Of a stretch of DNA of 64,000 bases, positions 52,183 to 54,899 are shown piece after piece. The notes beneath the pieces are model-generated. The model saw nothing but the letters and a program-made list of their open reading frames with translations, had not been told where the DNA came from and searched no databases. The DNA is from Diphasiastrum complanatum. Lineage: Eukaryota; Streptophyta; Lycopodiopsida; Lycopodiales; Lycopodiaceae. Position numbers and translations under genes: made by a program. The stretch lies in NCBI GenBank assembly GCA_029204225.1, contig CM055102.1, forward strand, positions 34,778,585 through 34,842,584. Reading direction: 5' to 3'. Positions within the stretch are counted from its first letter, which is position 1, and each line of letters opens with the position of its first letter.

Positions 52183-52859
52183 GAAAAAAATGCTGTGAGG
52201 CCGCAAGCAGGCAAACTTCTATTACAATCTAGGACCGCGTTCCTGGTCCTGGATCACTCACATTTCGGAACACTGATGCAACGGATCGTGATCTGCTGCA
52301 TCGCTACAGAGAACATTCTTCTACAAGATATCTCATACAAAGGAGACATGTTTACAAAGGATCCTAGTGACAGAAAGTGGGATCAGCCCTTAACTAGTAA
52401 GAAAAGGGTAGAAGAAGAAGATGGCAAAAACTTTCATGTAGGATCTACACAAAACTCTGTCCAAAGAGAATGGCAATCAAGATTTAGTTCTCATATTTTC
52501 GCCAATTTATGACACGCGAGCTGTGCCTACCACTCATAGCTCCTTGCGGCAATGTTTTTCTTCATTTCAAGAGATAGTACACAGATAGAGCAATGAGCTA
52601 ACTAGTCATTCATGTTCTATGCCAGAAATATAGATGGCAGAGTAAAGCAGTTCCATAACCCTGTGCACGGTAGAATGATGAAGTTGAAATAGCTTCCAAG
52701 ATCAGACACTGCAAACCAGTTAAGAGACTCACCATCATAACTCAAGCCGACATTAGGTCCAGAACTATCGCCTCCACCTCTAAAACCATCATGACCCTGC
52801 TGTTGTTGTTGTTGTTGCTGCTGCTGTTTGGCCTGCATGTGTGGCCCTTCAGCATACAT
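10094..52859 (-). CDS. FY: FY / WDR33 polyadenylation factor, first five exons with giant introns
   Basis: FY is the plant homologue of WDR33/Pfs2, the WD40 subunit of CPSF that helps recognise the AAUAAA poly(A) signal in the nucleus. Five exons on the minus strand (52733-52859, 27932-28002, 12997-13065, 12656-12760, 10094-10189) join as 127+71+69+105+96 nt into 156 codons without a stop. The split Gly codon across intron 1 matches, and all borders are GT-AG. Recognised blocks in order: MYAEGPHM start, poly-Gln, [52 protein letters not shown]. Introns are about 24.7 kb, 14.9 kb, 236 bp and 2.5 kb. The fifth exceeds 10 kb and leaves the window. The remaining WD40 blades and C-terminus lie left of base 1. 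The identification rests on remembered family sequence, but phase agreement makes it strong. Confidence 0.92.
10190..12655. other. FY intron 4, no gene seen
   Basis: A/T-rich intron of 2466 bp. No coding sequence, RNA gene or recognisable transposon. It is the longest stretch of the window without a clear mobile element. A short reiterated GAAACTT/CAAAGTTC cluster lies at about 11396-11440. Confidence 0.6.
12656..12760 (-). CDS. FY: FY exon 4
   Basis: Thirty-five codons, phase 0 at both ends, bounded by acceptor aatgcag (before 12760) and donor gtgagt (after 12656). It reads [15 protein letters not shown] then [19 protein letters not shown], matching the FY segment just ahead of the first WD40 blade. 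A misleading open frame on the opposite strand overlaps it. Confidence 0.95.
12997..13065 (-). CDS. FY: FY exon 3
   Basis: Twenty-three codons between acceptor ttttgcag and donor gttagt, phase 0 at both ends: [11 protein letters not shown] then [10 protein letters not shown]. The WQRD..RD...LQPTP pattern is diagnostic of plant FY. The 236-bp intron to exon 4 is of ordinary size, in contrast with its neighbour. Confidence 0.95.
13066..13700. other. start of FY intron 2
   Basis: A/T-rich intron sequence. The only structured item is the overlapping inverted-repeat pair at 13367-13455, described separately. Confidence 0.6.
13367..13455. repeat. overlapping double inverted repeat
   Basis: Two perfect palindromic pairings share sequence. 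13375-13399 is the inverse of 13431-13455 (25 bp), and 13367-13387 is the inverse of 13405-13425 (21 bp). The middle arm is thus a second inverted copy of part of the left arm. This pattern is typical of replication template switching, not of a simple hairpin. Confidence 0.85.
13708..14085 (+). pseudogene. copia gag N-terminus fragment, plus strand
   Basis: From the ATG at 13708 the frame reads [16 protein letters not shown], then [14 protein letters not shown] and KEYWDIV, followed by a stop. The next codons continue in gag style ([32 protein letters not shown]). It is the start of a copia gag and is cut at about 14085, where oppositely oriented copia sequence begins. Confidence 0.75.
14380..14792 (-). 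pseudogene. reverse transcriptase remnant of Copia-D
   Basis: Two overlapping frames carry the RT catalytic motif [11 protein letters not shown], then [18 protein letters not shown], and further on [17 protein letters not shown] and [13 protein letters not shown]. The switch between frames marks an indel. Residual coding sequence only. Confidence 0.8.
16971..17230 (-). repeat. primer-site remnant and probable 5' LTR of Copia-D
   Basis: TGGTATCA on the minus strand at 16971-16978 marks the primer site. The sequence from 16979 outward would be the LTR. The outer border is only estimated. Confidence 0.45.
17255..17640. repeat. degenerate ~190-bp tandem dimer
   Basis: The stretch around ATGACACATTTTCTTTTGA (17292) recurs about 190 bp later as ATGACACATTTCCTTTTGA (17482). 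The similarity extends on both sides (CTACATTTTAGG, TTTATAAGCAC, CATAAACA). The two copies are diverged, so the duplication is old. Confidence 0.7.
17771..18242 (-). repeat. 3' LTR of Copia-2
   Basis: On plus it runs TGTAGGAAAT ... CCAACA, i.e. TG..CA. It matches 27033-27463 closely, except for a stretch of about 43 bp (near 18163-18210, containing CTCGACCTTTTGGG) missing from the other copy. The polypurine tract lies just inside, at 18243-18256. Confidence 0.9.
18243..18256 (-). other. polypurine tract of Copia-2
   Basis: On the minus strand this reads CCATTTAAGGAGGG directly before the LTR start TGTTGG. It is the expected plus-strand primer position. Confidence 0.75.
18257..18612 (-). other. 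Copia-2 tail lacking RNase H
   Basis: RNase H is expected here, but no copia RNase H motif (such as LSSTEAEY) is visible. The minus strand has a short open stretch reading [16 protein letters not shown] that I do not recognise. Confidence 0.4.
18613..19630 (-). pseudogene. Copia-2 RT remnant with duplicated linker
   Basis: The frame from 19630 has the pre-RT linker (FGQQSV-like, [18 protein letters not shown]), then the RT start [20 protein letters not shown]. It jumps directly to GIFISQQ near the RT C-terminus, so the RT core including YVDD is deleted. After one stop it continues in the same frame ([13 protein letters not shown]). At 18613-18870 the linker motifs reappear ([26 protein letters not shown]), a diverged second copy. 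Not functional. Confidence 0.75.
19664..20384 (-). pseudogene. Copia-2 integrase second half and linker
   Basis: From 20384: [10 protein letters not shown] (second catalytic Asp), then [21 protein letters not shown] (third catalytic residue, Glu), [13 protein letters not shown] and [12 protein letters not shown]. After a frame change near 19940, [21 protein letters not shown] leads into the linker, ending in a stop at 19664. The preceding half lies in the overlapping frame 20338-21144, so one indel separates the catalytic residues. Confidence 0.85.
20338..21144 (-). pseudogene. Copia-2 protease to integrase first half
   Basis: Starts at the protease active site [11 protein letters not shown]. 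Next come the pre-integrase region ([17 protein letters not shown]), the zinc-binding [10 protein letters not shown], and the first catalytic Asp in HSDVCGPM, then [12 protein letters not shown]. The end is frameshifted just before the DRGGEY motif. This is the order of a copia polyprotein. A stop separates it from gag. Confidence 0.88.
21141..22112 (-). pseudogene. Copia-2 gag
   Basis: The main frame (21920 to 21141) has UBN2-type gag motifs ([26 protein letters not shown]), a Lys/Gly-rich basic stretch and the zinc knuckle [14 protein letters not shown]. Gag-type coding sequence extends upstream toward 22112 with an in-frame stop. The nested gypsy begins at 22118, so gag and leader are split by the insertion. 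Confidence 0.87.
22118..22490 (-). repeat. 3' LTR of nested gypsy-like element
   Basis: Runs AGTTACAAGC ... CCATAACT on plus. The termini AGTTA/TAACT are inverted repeats but are not the usual TG..CA. Border set by comparison with 25979-26351 and by the GCACC duplication. Confidence 0.9.
22708..23262 (-). pseudogene. chromodomain-like C-terminus of the nested element
   Basis: The frame ends with [21 protein letters not shown]. This matches the chromodomain tail of plant chromodomain gypsy polyproteins (xLVKWxxxPxxxATWE), which directs integration to heterochromatin. The N-terminal part of this frame is not integrase. It consists of the Trp/His-rich degenerate repeats described in the next entry. 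Confidence 0.65.
23263..24617 (-). CDS. unknown ORF region replacing pol in the nested element
   Basis: The longest frame (24617-23532, 361 codons) and the overlapping frames to 23085 match no family I know. They contain recurring degenerate motifs such as [20 protein letters not shown] and WHILMAWV. These correspond to DNA repeats like ACCAAGCGATATGG near 22995, 24003 and 24230, and AACCAGGAATGCC near 23051 and 24246. It lies where RT to integrase should be. It may be expanded repeat sequence that stays open by chance of composition, or a novel coding insert. Confidence 0.35.
24422..25882 (-). pseudogene. gag and protease of the nested gypsy-like element
   Basis: 25882-25466 holds the start of a Ty3-type gag ([32 protein letters not shown]). 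A stop near 25463 separates it from 25462-24842, with [18 protein letters not shown] and the protease site [13 protein letters not shown] (usual DSGS/DTGS changed to DIGS). Protease continues in another frame at 24793 ([14 protein letters not shown]). Just left of the LTR at 25979, the gag start region carries near-identical duplicated segments (about 25740-25975, repeated GGTAGGGCGCTGGACAGCC). Confidence 0.75.
25979..26351 (-). repeat. 5' LTR of nested gypsy-like element
   Basis: 373 bp, nearly identical to 22118-22490, with AGTTA..TAACT ends. The primer-site core TGGTATCA adjoins its inner end at 25971-25978. Confidence 0.9.
26357..27021 (-). other. Copia-2 5' leader
   Basis: Sequence between the nested element and the Copia-2 primer site. 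No open frame of note. It should be the untranslated leader and gag start region of Copia-2. Confidence 0.5.
27022..27463 (-). repeat. primer site and 5' LTR of Copia-2
   Basis: The minus strand reads TGGTATCAGAG at 27022-27032. The LTR begins (on plus) TGTAGGAAAT at 27033 and matches 17771-18242. It lacks an internal stretch of about 43 bp, and its outer edge reads CATTCACA instead of CATTCCAACA. Confidence 0.85.
27464..27931. other. FY intron 2 next to exon 2, no feature seen
   Basis: A/T-rich intron. A short direct repeat (AAAGCTAAACAACTAA) occurs at about 27833 and 27882. No gene. Confidence 0.5.
27932..28002 (-). CDS. FY: FY exon 2
   Basis: 71 nt: two bases completing the Gly codon opened by exon 1, then 23 codons reading [20 protein letters not shown] and YIQ. 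Acceptor tctatcag precedes 28002 and donor gtttgt follows 27932. The KR.RK...[14 protein letters not shown] block is the hallmark of plant FY upstream of the WD40 domain. It sits alone between introns of 24.7 and 14.9 kb. Confidence 0.95.
28003..28220. other. end of FY intron 1, no feature seen
   Basis: A/T-rich intron sequence between exon 2 and a LINE 3' tail. Nothing recognised. Confidence 0.5.
28221..28352 (+). repeat. LINE 3' tail followed by (CT)n
   Basis: 28221-28259 has the LINE 3' signature: stem GTATC-TTTT-GGTAC, then AAAAGAAATTAATAAAGC. It is followed by about 46 CT units (28260-28352). The LINE body upstream is not recognisable, so this is a strongly 5'-truncated copy. The next LINE starts right after the CT tract. 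Confidence 0.7.
28471..29220 (+). pseudogene. LINE A ORF1
   Basis: Starts [12 protein letters not shown] at 28471, with stops soon after. Later in-frame pieces show a coiled coil ([18 protein letters not shown]), then [20 protein letters not shown] and [10 protein letters not shown]. Coiled coil plus an RRM-like LNVRVRG domain is the usual layout of a LINE ORF1 RNA-binding protein. Broken by several stops. Confidence 0.7.
29273..29951 (+). pseudogene. LINE A ORF2 endonuclease, first part
   Basis: APE-type endonuclease motifs: GFWNCNAF at the start, [10 protein letters not shown] (metal-binding Glu), [11 protein letters not shown] and [11 protein letters not shown] (usually GDFNA). A tandem 73-bp duplication (29439-29511 and 29512-29584) breaks the frame. 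The gypsy insertion follows the sequence encoding FGEQLLR. Confidence 0.85.
29439..29584 (+). repeat. 73-bp tandem duplication in the LINE A endonuclease
   Basis: Two identical-looking units starting TATTTAGACCATTCC. Seventy-three is not divisible by three, so the duplication shifts the frame after [11 protein letters not shown]. Confidence 0.9.
29957..30303 (+). repeat. 5' LTR of Gypsy-Y
   Basis: 347 bp, TG..CA ended. It appears identical to the 3' LTR apart from an 11-bp block (CAGTGCCACGT within CACGT repeats) present only in the 3' copy. A TATA-like stretch (CTCTATATCAGG) lies near 30230. Confidence 0.93.
30305..30317 (+). other. primer binding site of Gypsy-Y
   Basis: TGGTATCAGAGCC, one base after the LTR end. 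It is complementary to the initiator Met tRNA 3' end. Confidence 0.9.
31108..31494 (+). pseudogene. Gypsy-Y gag N-terminal remnant
   Basis: 128 codons from [11 protein letters not shown], acidic with a probable coiled coil ([20 protein letters not shown]) and a Ser/Pro tail. It stops at 31492 just where RT sequence starts. The usual gag core and zinc knuckle are absent. Confidence 0.75.
31506..33725 (+). CDS. Gypsy-Y RNase H-integrase-chromodomain polyprotein
   Basis: 739 codons open throughout. The first residues are the end of RT ([15 protein letters not shown]). RNase H follows with [23 protein letters not shown] and VADALSRM. Integrase has an HHCC finger ([14 protein letters not shown]) and catalytic D, D, E in [18 protein letters not shown] and [10 protein letters not shown]. 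The GPY/F-type module (SPRYCGPF) is followed by a chromodomain ([16 protein letters not shown]). All catalytic residues seem present, so integrase could still be made, but RT is deleted. Confidence 0.92.
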   Translation: MLELQIFLGLAGYYRRFVKEYAQIAVPMTNLLKGKGKEFIWESAQQESFDALKTALATAPVLKVVDPNQPFVVETDASDFAVGAVLTQGGRPVAFESKKLEPAQTRYSAYEKELFSIVHALKTWRHYLYGANFEVLTDHESLRYLCNQPELRGRKARWAELMQEFDMSIRYRRGKFNTVADALSRMPMINELSFTQIRNELLESLRGKCQHDAFFSIIWNSVQNRQLQTPEPVPGAGASSSKNTAASVEDDNESEYTSSDDVEDSEPVLPKQTLVVEGQLTQGFKWKQYSIQDEYLLYRDRVCVPNSEDYRQQVLYECHDNPSAGHPGIQKTYELLRRQFFWPSMKKDVHQYVTSCQKCQVNKAERLKAGGLLHPLEIPAGKWESISMDFIVGLPKNQKGNDAIWVTVDRLTKMAHFIPTKTTVRAPELARLFVDGLFKLYGLPSGIVSDRDSKFTGNFWKAVFHHLHTKLNMSTTDHPQTDGQTERVNQVLEDMLRAYVSKRQTNWEEYLSILEFAYNSTKHSATGYSPFMLMYGFQPRSPTAVGFKQEKVEAARNFLEDLNQMIEHAKRSIRQSQDRARHYADPHRRDVQFSTGEKVYVRVPVDSKTLKSGVCAKLSPRYCGPFTISRRLGEVTYELELPHSSKVFPVFHVSQLRKALTRSDNLVGDSVLVLPLDPQQPPHEPEEILDSRETQTRQTLYREYLVKWNDQPVENATWERGSVLRKIFPDFVLEDQDGS
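33724..33736 (+). other. polypurine tract of Gypsy-Y
   Basis: AAGGGGGAGGGAG directly before the 3' LTR start TGTTACG. Confidence 0.88.
33737..34094 (+). repeat. 3' LTR of Gypsy-Y
   Basis: 358 bp, ends ATTACA, followed by target duplication ATTAC. It carries the extra 11 bp relative to the 5' LTR. Confidence 0.93.
34095..34900 (+). pseudogene. LINE A ORF2, endonuclease end and linker
   Basis: Resumes after the gypsy with [20 protein letters not shown] and [13 protein letters not shown] (the endonuclease S..DY motif). A region with frameshifts leads into the pre-RT linker ([20 protein letters not shown]). Confidence 0.78.
34897..36613 (+). pseudogene. LINE A ORF2, reverse transcriptase and C-terminus
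   Basis: 34897-35112 carries the RT start ([18 protein letters not shown]). 35131-35625 carries [47 protein letters not shown] and the catalytic [11 protein letters not shown]. Then come a stop, [13 protein letters not shown], and the post-RT region ([21 protein letters not shown]). The C-terminal motif CQVCTLG...[11 protein letters not shown] runs straight into (CT)n. The RT is not of the common plant L1 type. Assigning a clade needs a tree. Confidence 0.88.
36614..36668 (+). repeat. (CT)n tract between LINE A and LINE B
   Basis: About 27 CT units. LINE A ends inside its ORF2 C-terminus here, and LINE B starts directly after. The 3' tail of LINE A is missing. Confidence 0.95.
36669..38012 (+). 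mobile_element. LINE B, ORF1-only derivative
   Basis: Leader 36669-36918, then an ORF1 whose main frame is 37095-37805, then a short 3' UTR ending CTTATACGCC at the next CT tract. There is no endonuclease or RT. ORF1 has a coiled coil ([17 protein letters not shown]), [14 protein letters not shown] and YLDEELTF. Comparable to half-LINEs that keep only ORF1. Confidence 0.75.
37095..37805 (+). CDS. LINE B ORF1, RNA-binding protein
   Basis: 236 codons open. Probably N-terminally shifted, because earlier frame pieces (from about 36918, [12 protein letters not shown]) belong to the same protein. The coiled coil spans about residues 50-100 and the RRM-like domain about 130-215 ([25 protein letters not shown]). 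A frame change near 37745 disturbs the end; in the shifted frame it reads [13 protein letters not shown]. Confidence 0.65.
   Translation: MPQKRNRFCLFMISIIRADQSRSYEYLNNHREKLSSLEAMIHVGQSHLQKVDSSIDDLKKEVAAIKIEASSHSTTSGKIQQLEHKVEQHHTVVRSWADVLKGSNIVVLPPPSSFISATFTESHLREQKALNVRVRGLTHDVVGEAKKFLEENLQHHHKDMDIAWRPKKDPETLVIRFASATGRREVLGKRSTLRGTTIYLDEELTFTGSRTEKDKAGGSNEWKADDLQGWYHSICR
38013..38091 (+). repeat. (TC)n tract between LINE B and LINE C
   Basis: About 39 units. It begins right after the LINE B tail and ends where LINE C starts. Confidence 0.95.
38092..39451 (+). mobile_element. LINE C, internally deleted
   Basis: ORF1 C-terminus (38326-38646: [27 protein letters not shown]), then the endonuclease start ([26 protein letters not shown]). 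The latter is fused directly to the ORF2 C-terminus ([20 protein letters not shown]). Endonuclease core and RT are missing. The 3' tail has stem GTGCCC-AA-GGGCAC at 39393-39406, GACATTAATA, a few TATTC units and (CT)n. Confidence 0.75.
39452..39500 (+). repeat. (CT)n tract between LINE C and LINE D
   Basis: About 24 CT units following (TATTC)n at 39423-39443. Confidence 0.93.
39501..40261 (+). mobile_element. LINE D, 5'-truncated
   Basis: Begins inside ORF2 after the CT tract. The C-terminal motif is recognisable across frameshifts (HQLAVET, then [18 protein letters not shown] at about 39751-39795). The 3' UTR runs to about 40261, where oppositely oriented LINE sequence starts. Confidence 0.65.
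40262..41159 (-). mobile_element. LINE E, minus strand, internally deleted
   Basis: On the minus strand, ORF1 remains lie at about 41113-40500 (Leu/Pro-rich start, coiled-coil remains). The RT start ([18 protein letters not shown], 40477-40300) is then fused to a short later ORF2 piece matching the region near 45300. Its 5' end touches a (GA)n tract at 41160. Confidence 0.6.
41160..41204. repeat. (GA)n tract between LINE E and LINE F
   Basis: About 22 units. On the minus strand it is a (TC)n tract lying between the 3' tail of LINE F and the 5' end of LINE E, the same head-to-tail arrangement as on the plus strand. Confidence 0.95.
41511..42452 (-). pseudogene. LINE F ORF2: endonuclease fused to post-RT region
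   Basis: 42452-42177 reads [15 protein letters not shown] and [16 protein letters not shown]. After a stop, 42119-41511 reads [20 protein letters not shown] and [13 protein letters not shown], then jumps to [16 protein letters not shown] and [21 protein letters not shown]. The last blocks match the region downstream of RT in LINE A (35990-36090), so about 1.5 kb of RT is missing. Confidence 0.8.
42968..43630 (-). CDS. LINE F ORF1, RNA-binding protein
   Basis: 220 open codons from [11 protein letters not shown]. They comprise a Pro-rich N-terminus, a coiled coil (about residues 75-150: [29 protein letters not shown]), then [13 protein letters not shown] at the start of the RRM-like domain. 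The frame breaks at 42968 and the domain continues in other frames to about 42730. Confidence 0.7.
   Translation of the reverse strand: MAPPLDVPACMTVAEVELVRPPISTLPAHPAPTLHPVSVSLSFSEPILPKPTDAIFLTAPPSTTNIPYTPSRSTELFSSWQLDQIKTVFQTLRQEISQLKGMVSSLINKKTMLQSRVALLEQFIGTKQVAVAESTTNMLRELETKLEKQQEEALSWASVLKMGTKPSAPISSVISATISEEKSRDQKAHNIRVRGILDTQDALAEAKHFLDTTLGHRLMD
43640..44149 (-). repeat. LINE F 5' leader with short repeats
   Basis: Minor repeats around GCAGCGATGGAG and an approximately 110-bp direct duplication (GGATCAGCGAGGGAGCTGCA at about 43968 and 44069). It adjoins the GA tract at 44150. It may hold the internal promoter of this LINE family, but no element can be pointed to. Confidence 0.55.
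44150..44395. repeat. (GA)n tracts with a 190-bp spacer
   Basis: (GA)n at 44150-44187 and 44378-44395, with unrelated A/T-rich sequence between. The first tract borders the LINE F 5' end, the second the LINE G 3' tail. Confidence 0.85.
44396..45423 (-). mobile_element. LINE G, minus strand, 5'-truncated
   Basis: The 3' tail at 44396-44450 has stem ATGCC-TTTT-GGCAT (44418-44431), then GAAAAGACATTAATAAAGC. The ORF2 C-terminus (45368-44856) reads [34 protein letters not shown] and [14 protein letters not shown]. The 5' end is cut at the copia LTR (45424). Confidence 0.8.
44856..45368 (-). pseudogene. LINE G ORF2 C-terminal domain
   Basis: 170 open codons with the Cys/His motif C-x2-C...EEHFIF.CP.Y..IRGRY near residues 105-140, typical of the domain after RT in this LINE family. 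Its role is thought to be nucleic-acid binding. It is the best preserved copy of this domain in the window. Confidence 0.75.
45424..45837 (-). repeat. 3' LTR and polypurine tract of Copia-3
   Basis: On plus the LTR runs TGTGAAGATT ... CTTCAACA to 45823. The minus strand shows CCATTAAGGGGGGG immediately before TGTTGAAG, i.e. the purine tract at 45824-45837. Confidence 0.82.
45902..46277 (-). pseudogene. Copia-3 RNase H
   Basis: Reads [17 protein letters not shown], then [47 protein letters not shown] and TDIFT. These are the standard copia RNase H motifs, with catalytic Asp, Glu and Asp present. The join to RT (SDSDWAG|GDRDD) is broken by the solo LTR at 46283. Confidence 0.9.
46283..47495 (+). 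mobile_element. solo LTR inserted in Copia-3
   Basis: 1213 bp from TGTTGTAAAGC to GCGCTACA (TG..CA), flanked by the 5-bp duplication CCTGC at 46278-46282 and 47496-47500. No internal region remains, so it is a solo LTR left by LTR-LTR recombination. It has many GGCGCC palindromes near 46320-46420 and a possible poly(A) signal AATAAAG near 46786. Degenerate repeats around GTTGGTTAAGTCTGAT lie near 47180, 47252 and 47370. Plus orientation is suggested by the poly(A) signal only. Confidence 0.88.
47501..48769 (-). pseudogene. Copia-3 reverse transcriptase
   Basis: From 48769: [17 protein letters not shown] linker, [52 protein letters not shown], the catalytic [12 protein letters not shown], and [17 protein letters not shown]. 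The frame is open for over 400 codons up to SDSDWAG, where the solo LTR begins. Very close in sequence to Copia-1 RT. Confidence 0.92.
48691..49968 (-). pseudogene. Copia-3 integrase
   Basis: Includes the pre-integrase region ([18 protein letters not shown]), the zinc finger [10 protein letters not shown], the first catalytic Asp in HSDLCGPM, and [13 protein letters not shown]. At the second position the expected D of RSD.GGEY is Asn ([10 protein letters not shown]). [17 protein letters not shown] follows with the third residue. The loss of the second Asp should inactivate the enzyme. A frameshift near 48770 separates it from RT. Confidence 0.9.
49991..50300 (-). mobile_element. LINE H, RT fragment
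   Basis: The minus strand encodes a piece of the LINE RT start ([26 protein letters not shown]) with frame breaks. It is bounded on the right by (AAAG)n at 50301-50328 and truncates Copia-3 on the left. Both its 5' and 3' parts are missing. Confidence 0.65.
50301..50328. repeat. (AAAG)n microsatellite
   Basis: Seven AAAG units between LINE H and the 3' tail of LINE I. A purine-rich variant of the (GA)n borders seen elsewhere. Confidence 0.9.
50329..51240 (-). mobile_element. LINE I, minus strand fragment
   Basis: The 3' tail at 50329-50410 has stem ATGCC-GTTT-GGCAT (50376-50389), then CAAAAGACGTTAATAAAGC. The ORF2 post-RT region follows at 51053-50754 ([33 protein letters not shown]). RT fragments continue to about 51240 (a match to the FVDFRK region, with stops). 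Confidence 0.72.
51241..52128 (+). mobile_element. LINE J fragment, plus strand, and intron sequence
   Basis: At about 51327 the plus strand encodes [18 protein letters not shown], the ORF2 C-terminal motif, with downstream 3' sequence to about 51900. The rest to 52128 is A/T-rich with nothing recognised. It is a short, decayed LINE piece. Confidence 0.55.
52129..52180. repeat. (TC)n microsatellite
   Basis: About 26 TC units in FY intron 1, roughly 550 bp from exon 1. No LINE was recognised next to it, so it could be an empty target of the type used elsewhere. Confidence 0.93.
52733..52859 (-). CDS. FY: FY exon 1 with start codon and poly-Gln
   Basis: ATG at 52857-52859. 42 codons plus one base read [11 protein letters not shown], ten Gln (52797-52826), GHDGFRGGG and GPNVGLSYD, with donor gtgagt after 52733. 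The leftover G joins GA of exon 2 to give Gly, as expected from the conserved GKR start of the next block. The start resembles MYAGGDM of the Arabidopsis protein as I remember it. Confidence 0.9.
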
Positions 52860-53020
52860 TCTTCTTTATGTGTTATGGTCACTTCTAATGTGTTCTTTCT
52901 AGAATGCAATATATGTGCATAAAGAGGTGATGAGCTCCATTGATTGCAGTCGACTGTGCCCTCGCCTCGTGTATCTTCGAGCTAAAGACACAAAAAGCAT
53001 TGAACCTATCATCAATGGCA
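52860..53020 (-). promoter_or_regulatory. probable FY 5' leader / promoter-proximal region
   Basis: Directly upstream of the FY start codon. 52893-53020 is GC-richer than its surroundings. On the plus strand it is an open frame bounded by ttctttctag and gtaaat, so it could instead be an exon of an opposing transcript. Its 40-odd codons match nothing I know. I favour FY leader sequence. No TATA box can be assigned. Confidence 0.35.
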
Positions 53021-54899
53021 AGGTAAATTTTCCTCCTTCTGATTTTGCTTATTCAAACTAGATAATAGAATTGACTAGCCGTTGATTGAGGCACCTACAT
53101 ATTTCTAGAGAATATATAACAAAGATGAGAGCGAGTGCACACCAGTCTCTTCTTAAATACTTCTGCCATTAGTTAAATAGGTGCCAGATCAAAAACGGAA
53201 AACGACCAAGAGATGTCATGATTGAATATGAAGCCATGATACTGTTGCTACAATAAATACATAGACTTGACTCTAATCTACGATGCTTAATCTAAAAAAG
53301 ATTATAAAAGTTTAAAACACGTATAATCCCTTTCCCAGGAGAAGTCAAGAATATCACATACCATTAGCAACCAATATCTCATCTTTAGCTTTATCACAAG
53401 CATAAGAGACAAGTACATAGCTTCAAGAAAGCTAAGTAACAAGACGTGCAAAGGGGTCCCCAATCTCAAGCATATTGTTCTTTCCAAAACTTTTAATCTC
53501 AGTTTGGAAGAACTGATGTCTGTTGACATTCACTTTCTACAATAGGACTAAATTGTCTAAGGCTTCATAGGAAACAAAACAATGTATTTGGATATTGCAC
53601 AAGGCAATAAAAGATAATAATGTAACTAATAAACTGAGCAAATTTGAAGTAGCGCAATTTGACAATTGAGGAACAAAATACTTGTAGACAAAAACTCTTA
53701 ACCATTGGTGCTAGGCATCCTGCTTCTGGAACGATTAGACATCTGGATCTGGGTGCATCCTATCTTACCACCTTCAGTCTCAAGAAAAGAAAAGCATGAA
53801 AAGCTTTTTATGCAATTGAAGCTTTGAAATTATGATCCCAAGACCTGAAATGGCACATCATAAATATTATACTACTCAAATAATAGTATCGTAGAAAATC
53901 AAGAGACTCAACAGAGATAATCTACCTGTTCCTCGGCCACCGACAATGACGAGATCAAAGTTTAGAATGTTTTCAGCAGCTGGCTGCCCTGGCAATACCT
54001 ATGCTCCAGAAAAATTAGACACTGCATGGCATAGGCTCCCAATAACAACCATTAGCAAAAAATGTAGAAACAAATTCTATGTTGATTAGAGTACAGCTCT
54101 CAGAAATACTAACGTCCAAGTTTTGCATCTCACAGCATCCTATATTAAAAAACAGATGAAGCACTCTTTCAGGCTGCTCGACTTCGATCCAACAACAAAT
54201 ATCTAGATCCCTCGCTGTGGCCAGTGATTACAAATCATCAACAAAGTCCAAGTGAATACAGACAAGAAGCAATGCAAACAAGTTTCGCTTATTACACAAA
54301 CTAATATGAAGCTATTTCACTAACCTACTTTGCCAAGCCTTGATCGCGCCTGAGTAAATTAAATGTCCATAACAAGACTTAAAAATTATGCAGATTCTCA
54401 GACAAAATGGTGCTACTATTGTGCTGAAGAGCATCGGCACTGCTTAGCAATTAAGCACTGGACTGAGACATGTCCAGTTTCAGTGAAAGCAGCAGCAACG
54501 ATGGAAGCTTGTGCTATAACATGGAAATGACGACATATTTCTTCCTTCGATCAAAAAGCCTTGTTGGATCAAAAAGAGAAAGGAGAGGAGGAGGAAGCAG
54601 AGCTCTCACGCCCAGTTTACTGTAAAAAGTTCAAACCTCCGCCTGAACATTTTTGTTTTTGGGCCTTGCCTTGCAAACGCAATACTATGTGTTGAGGTTG
54701 GTGAATGGAGTTTGGAAGAAAGTTAACGTTAAAGGATAAATTTTGAAAAATTTTGAAGGTGGTCTCAAAGTTTGAGGTTTGCACCGTGTTGAAGGGATGA
54801 ACATGAAAGTGAGCGTGCTACATGCTGAGATTCCGCAAGCATCCATACATGCATATCAGAACAACTGCGGGCTCTATTTTTGCACACGCGCAATAGCAT
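53021..54899. other. intergenic sequence upstream of FY, no gene seen
   Basis: A/T-rich sequence with only short chance reading frames on both strands. Any FY promoter elements should lie here, but I see no specific site. Confidence 0.5.
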
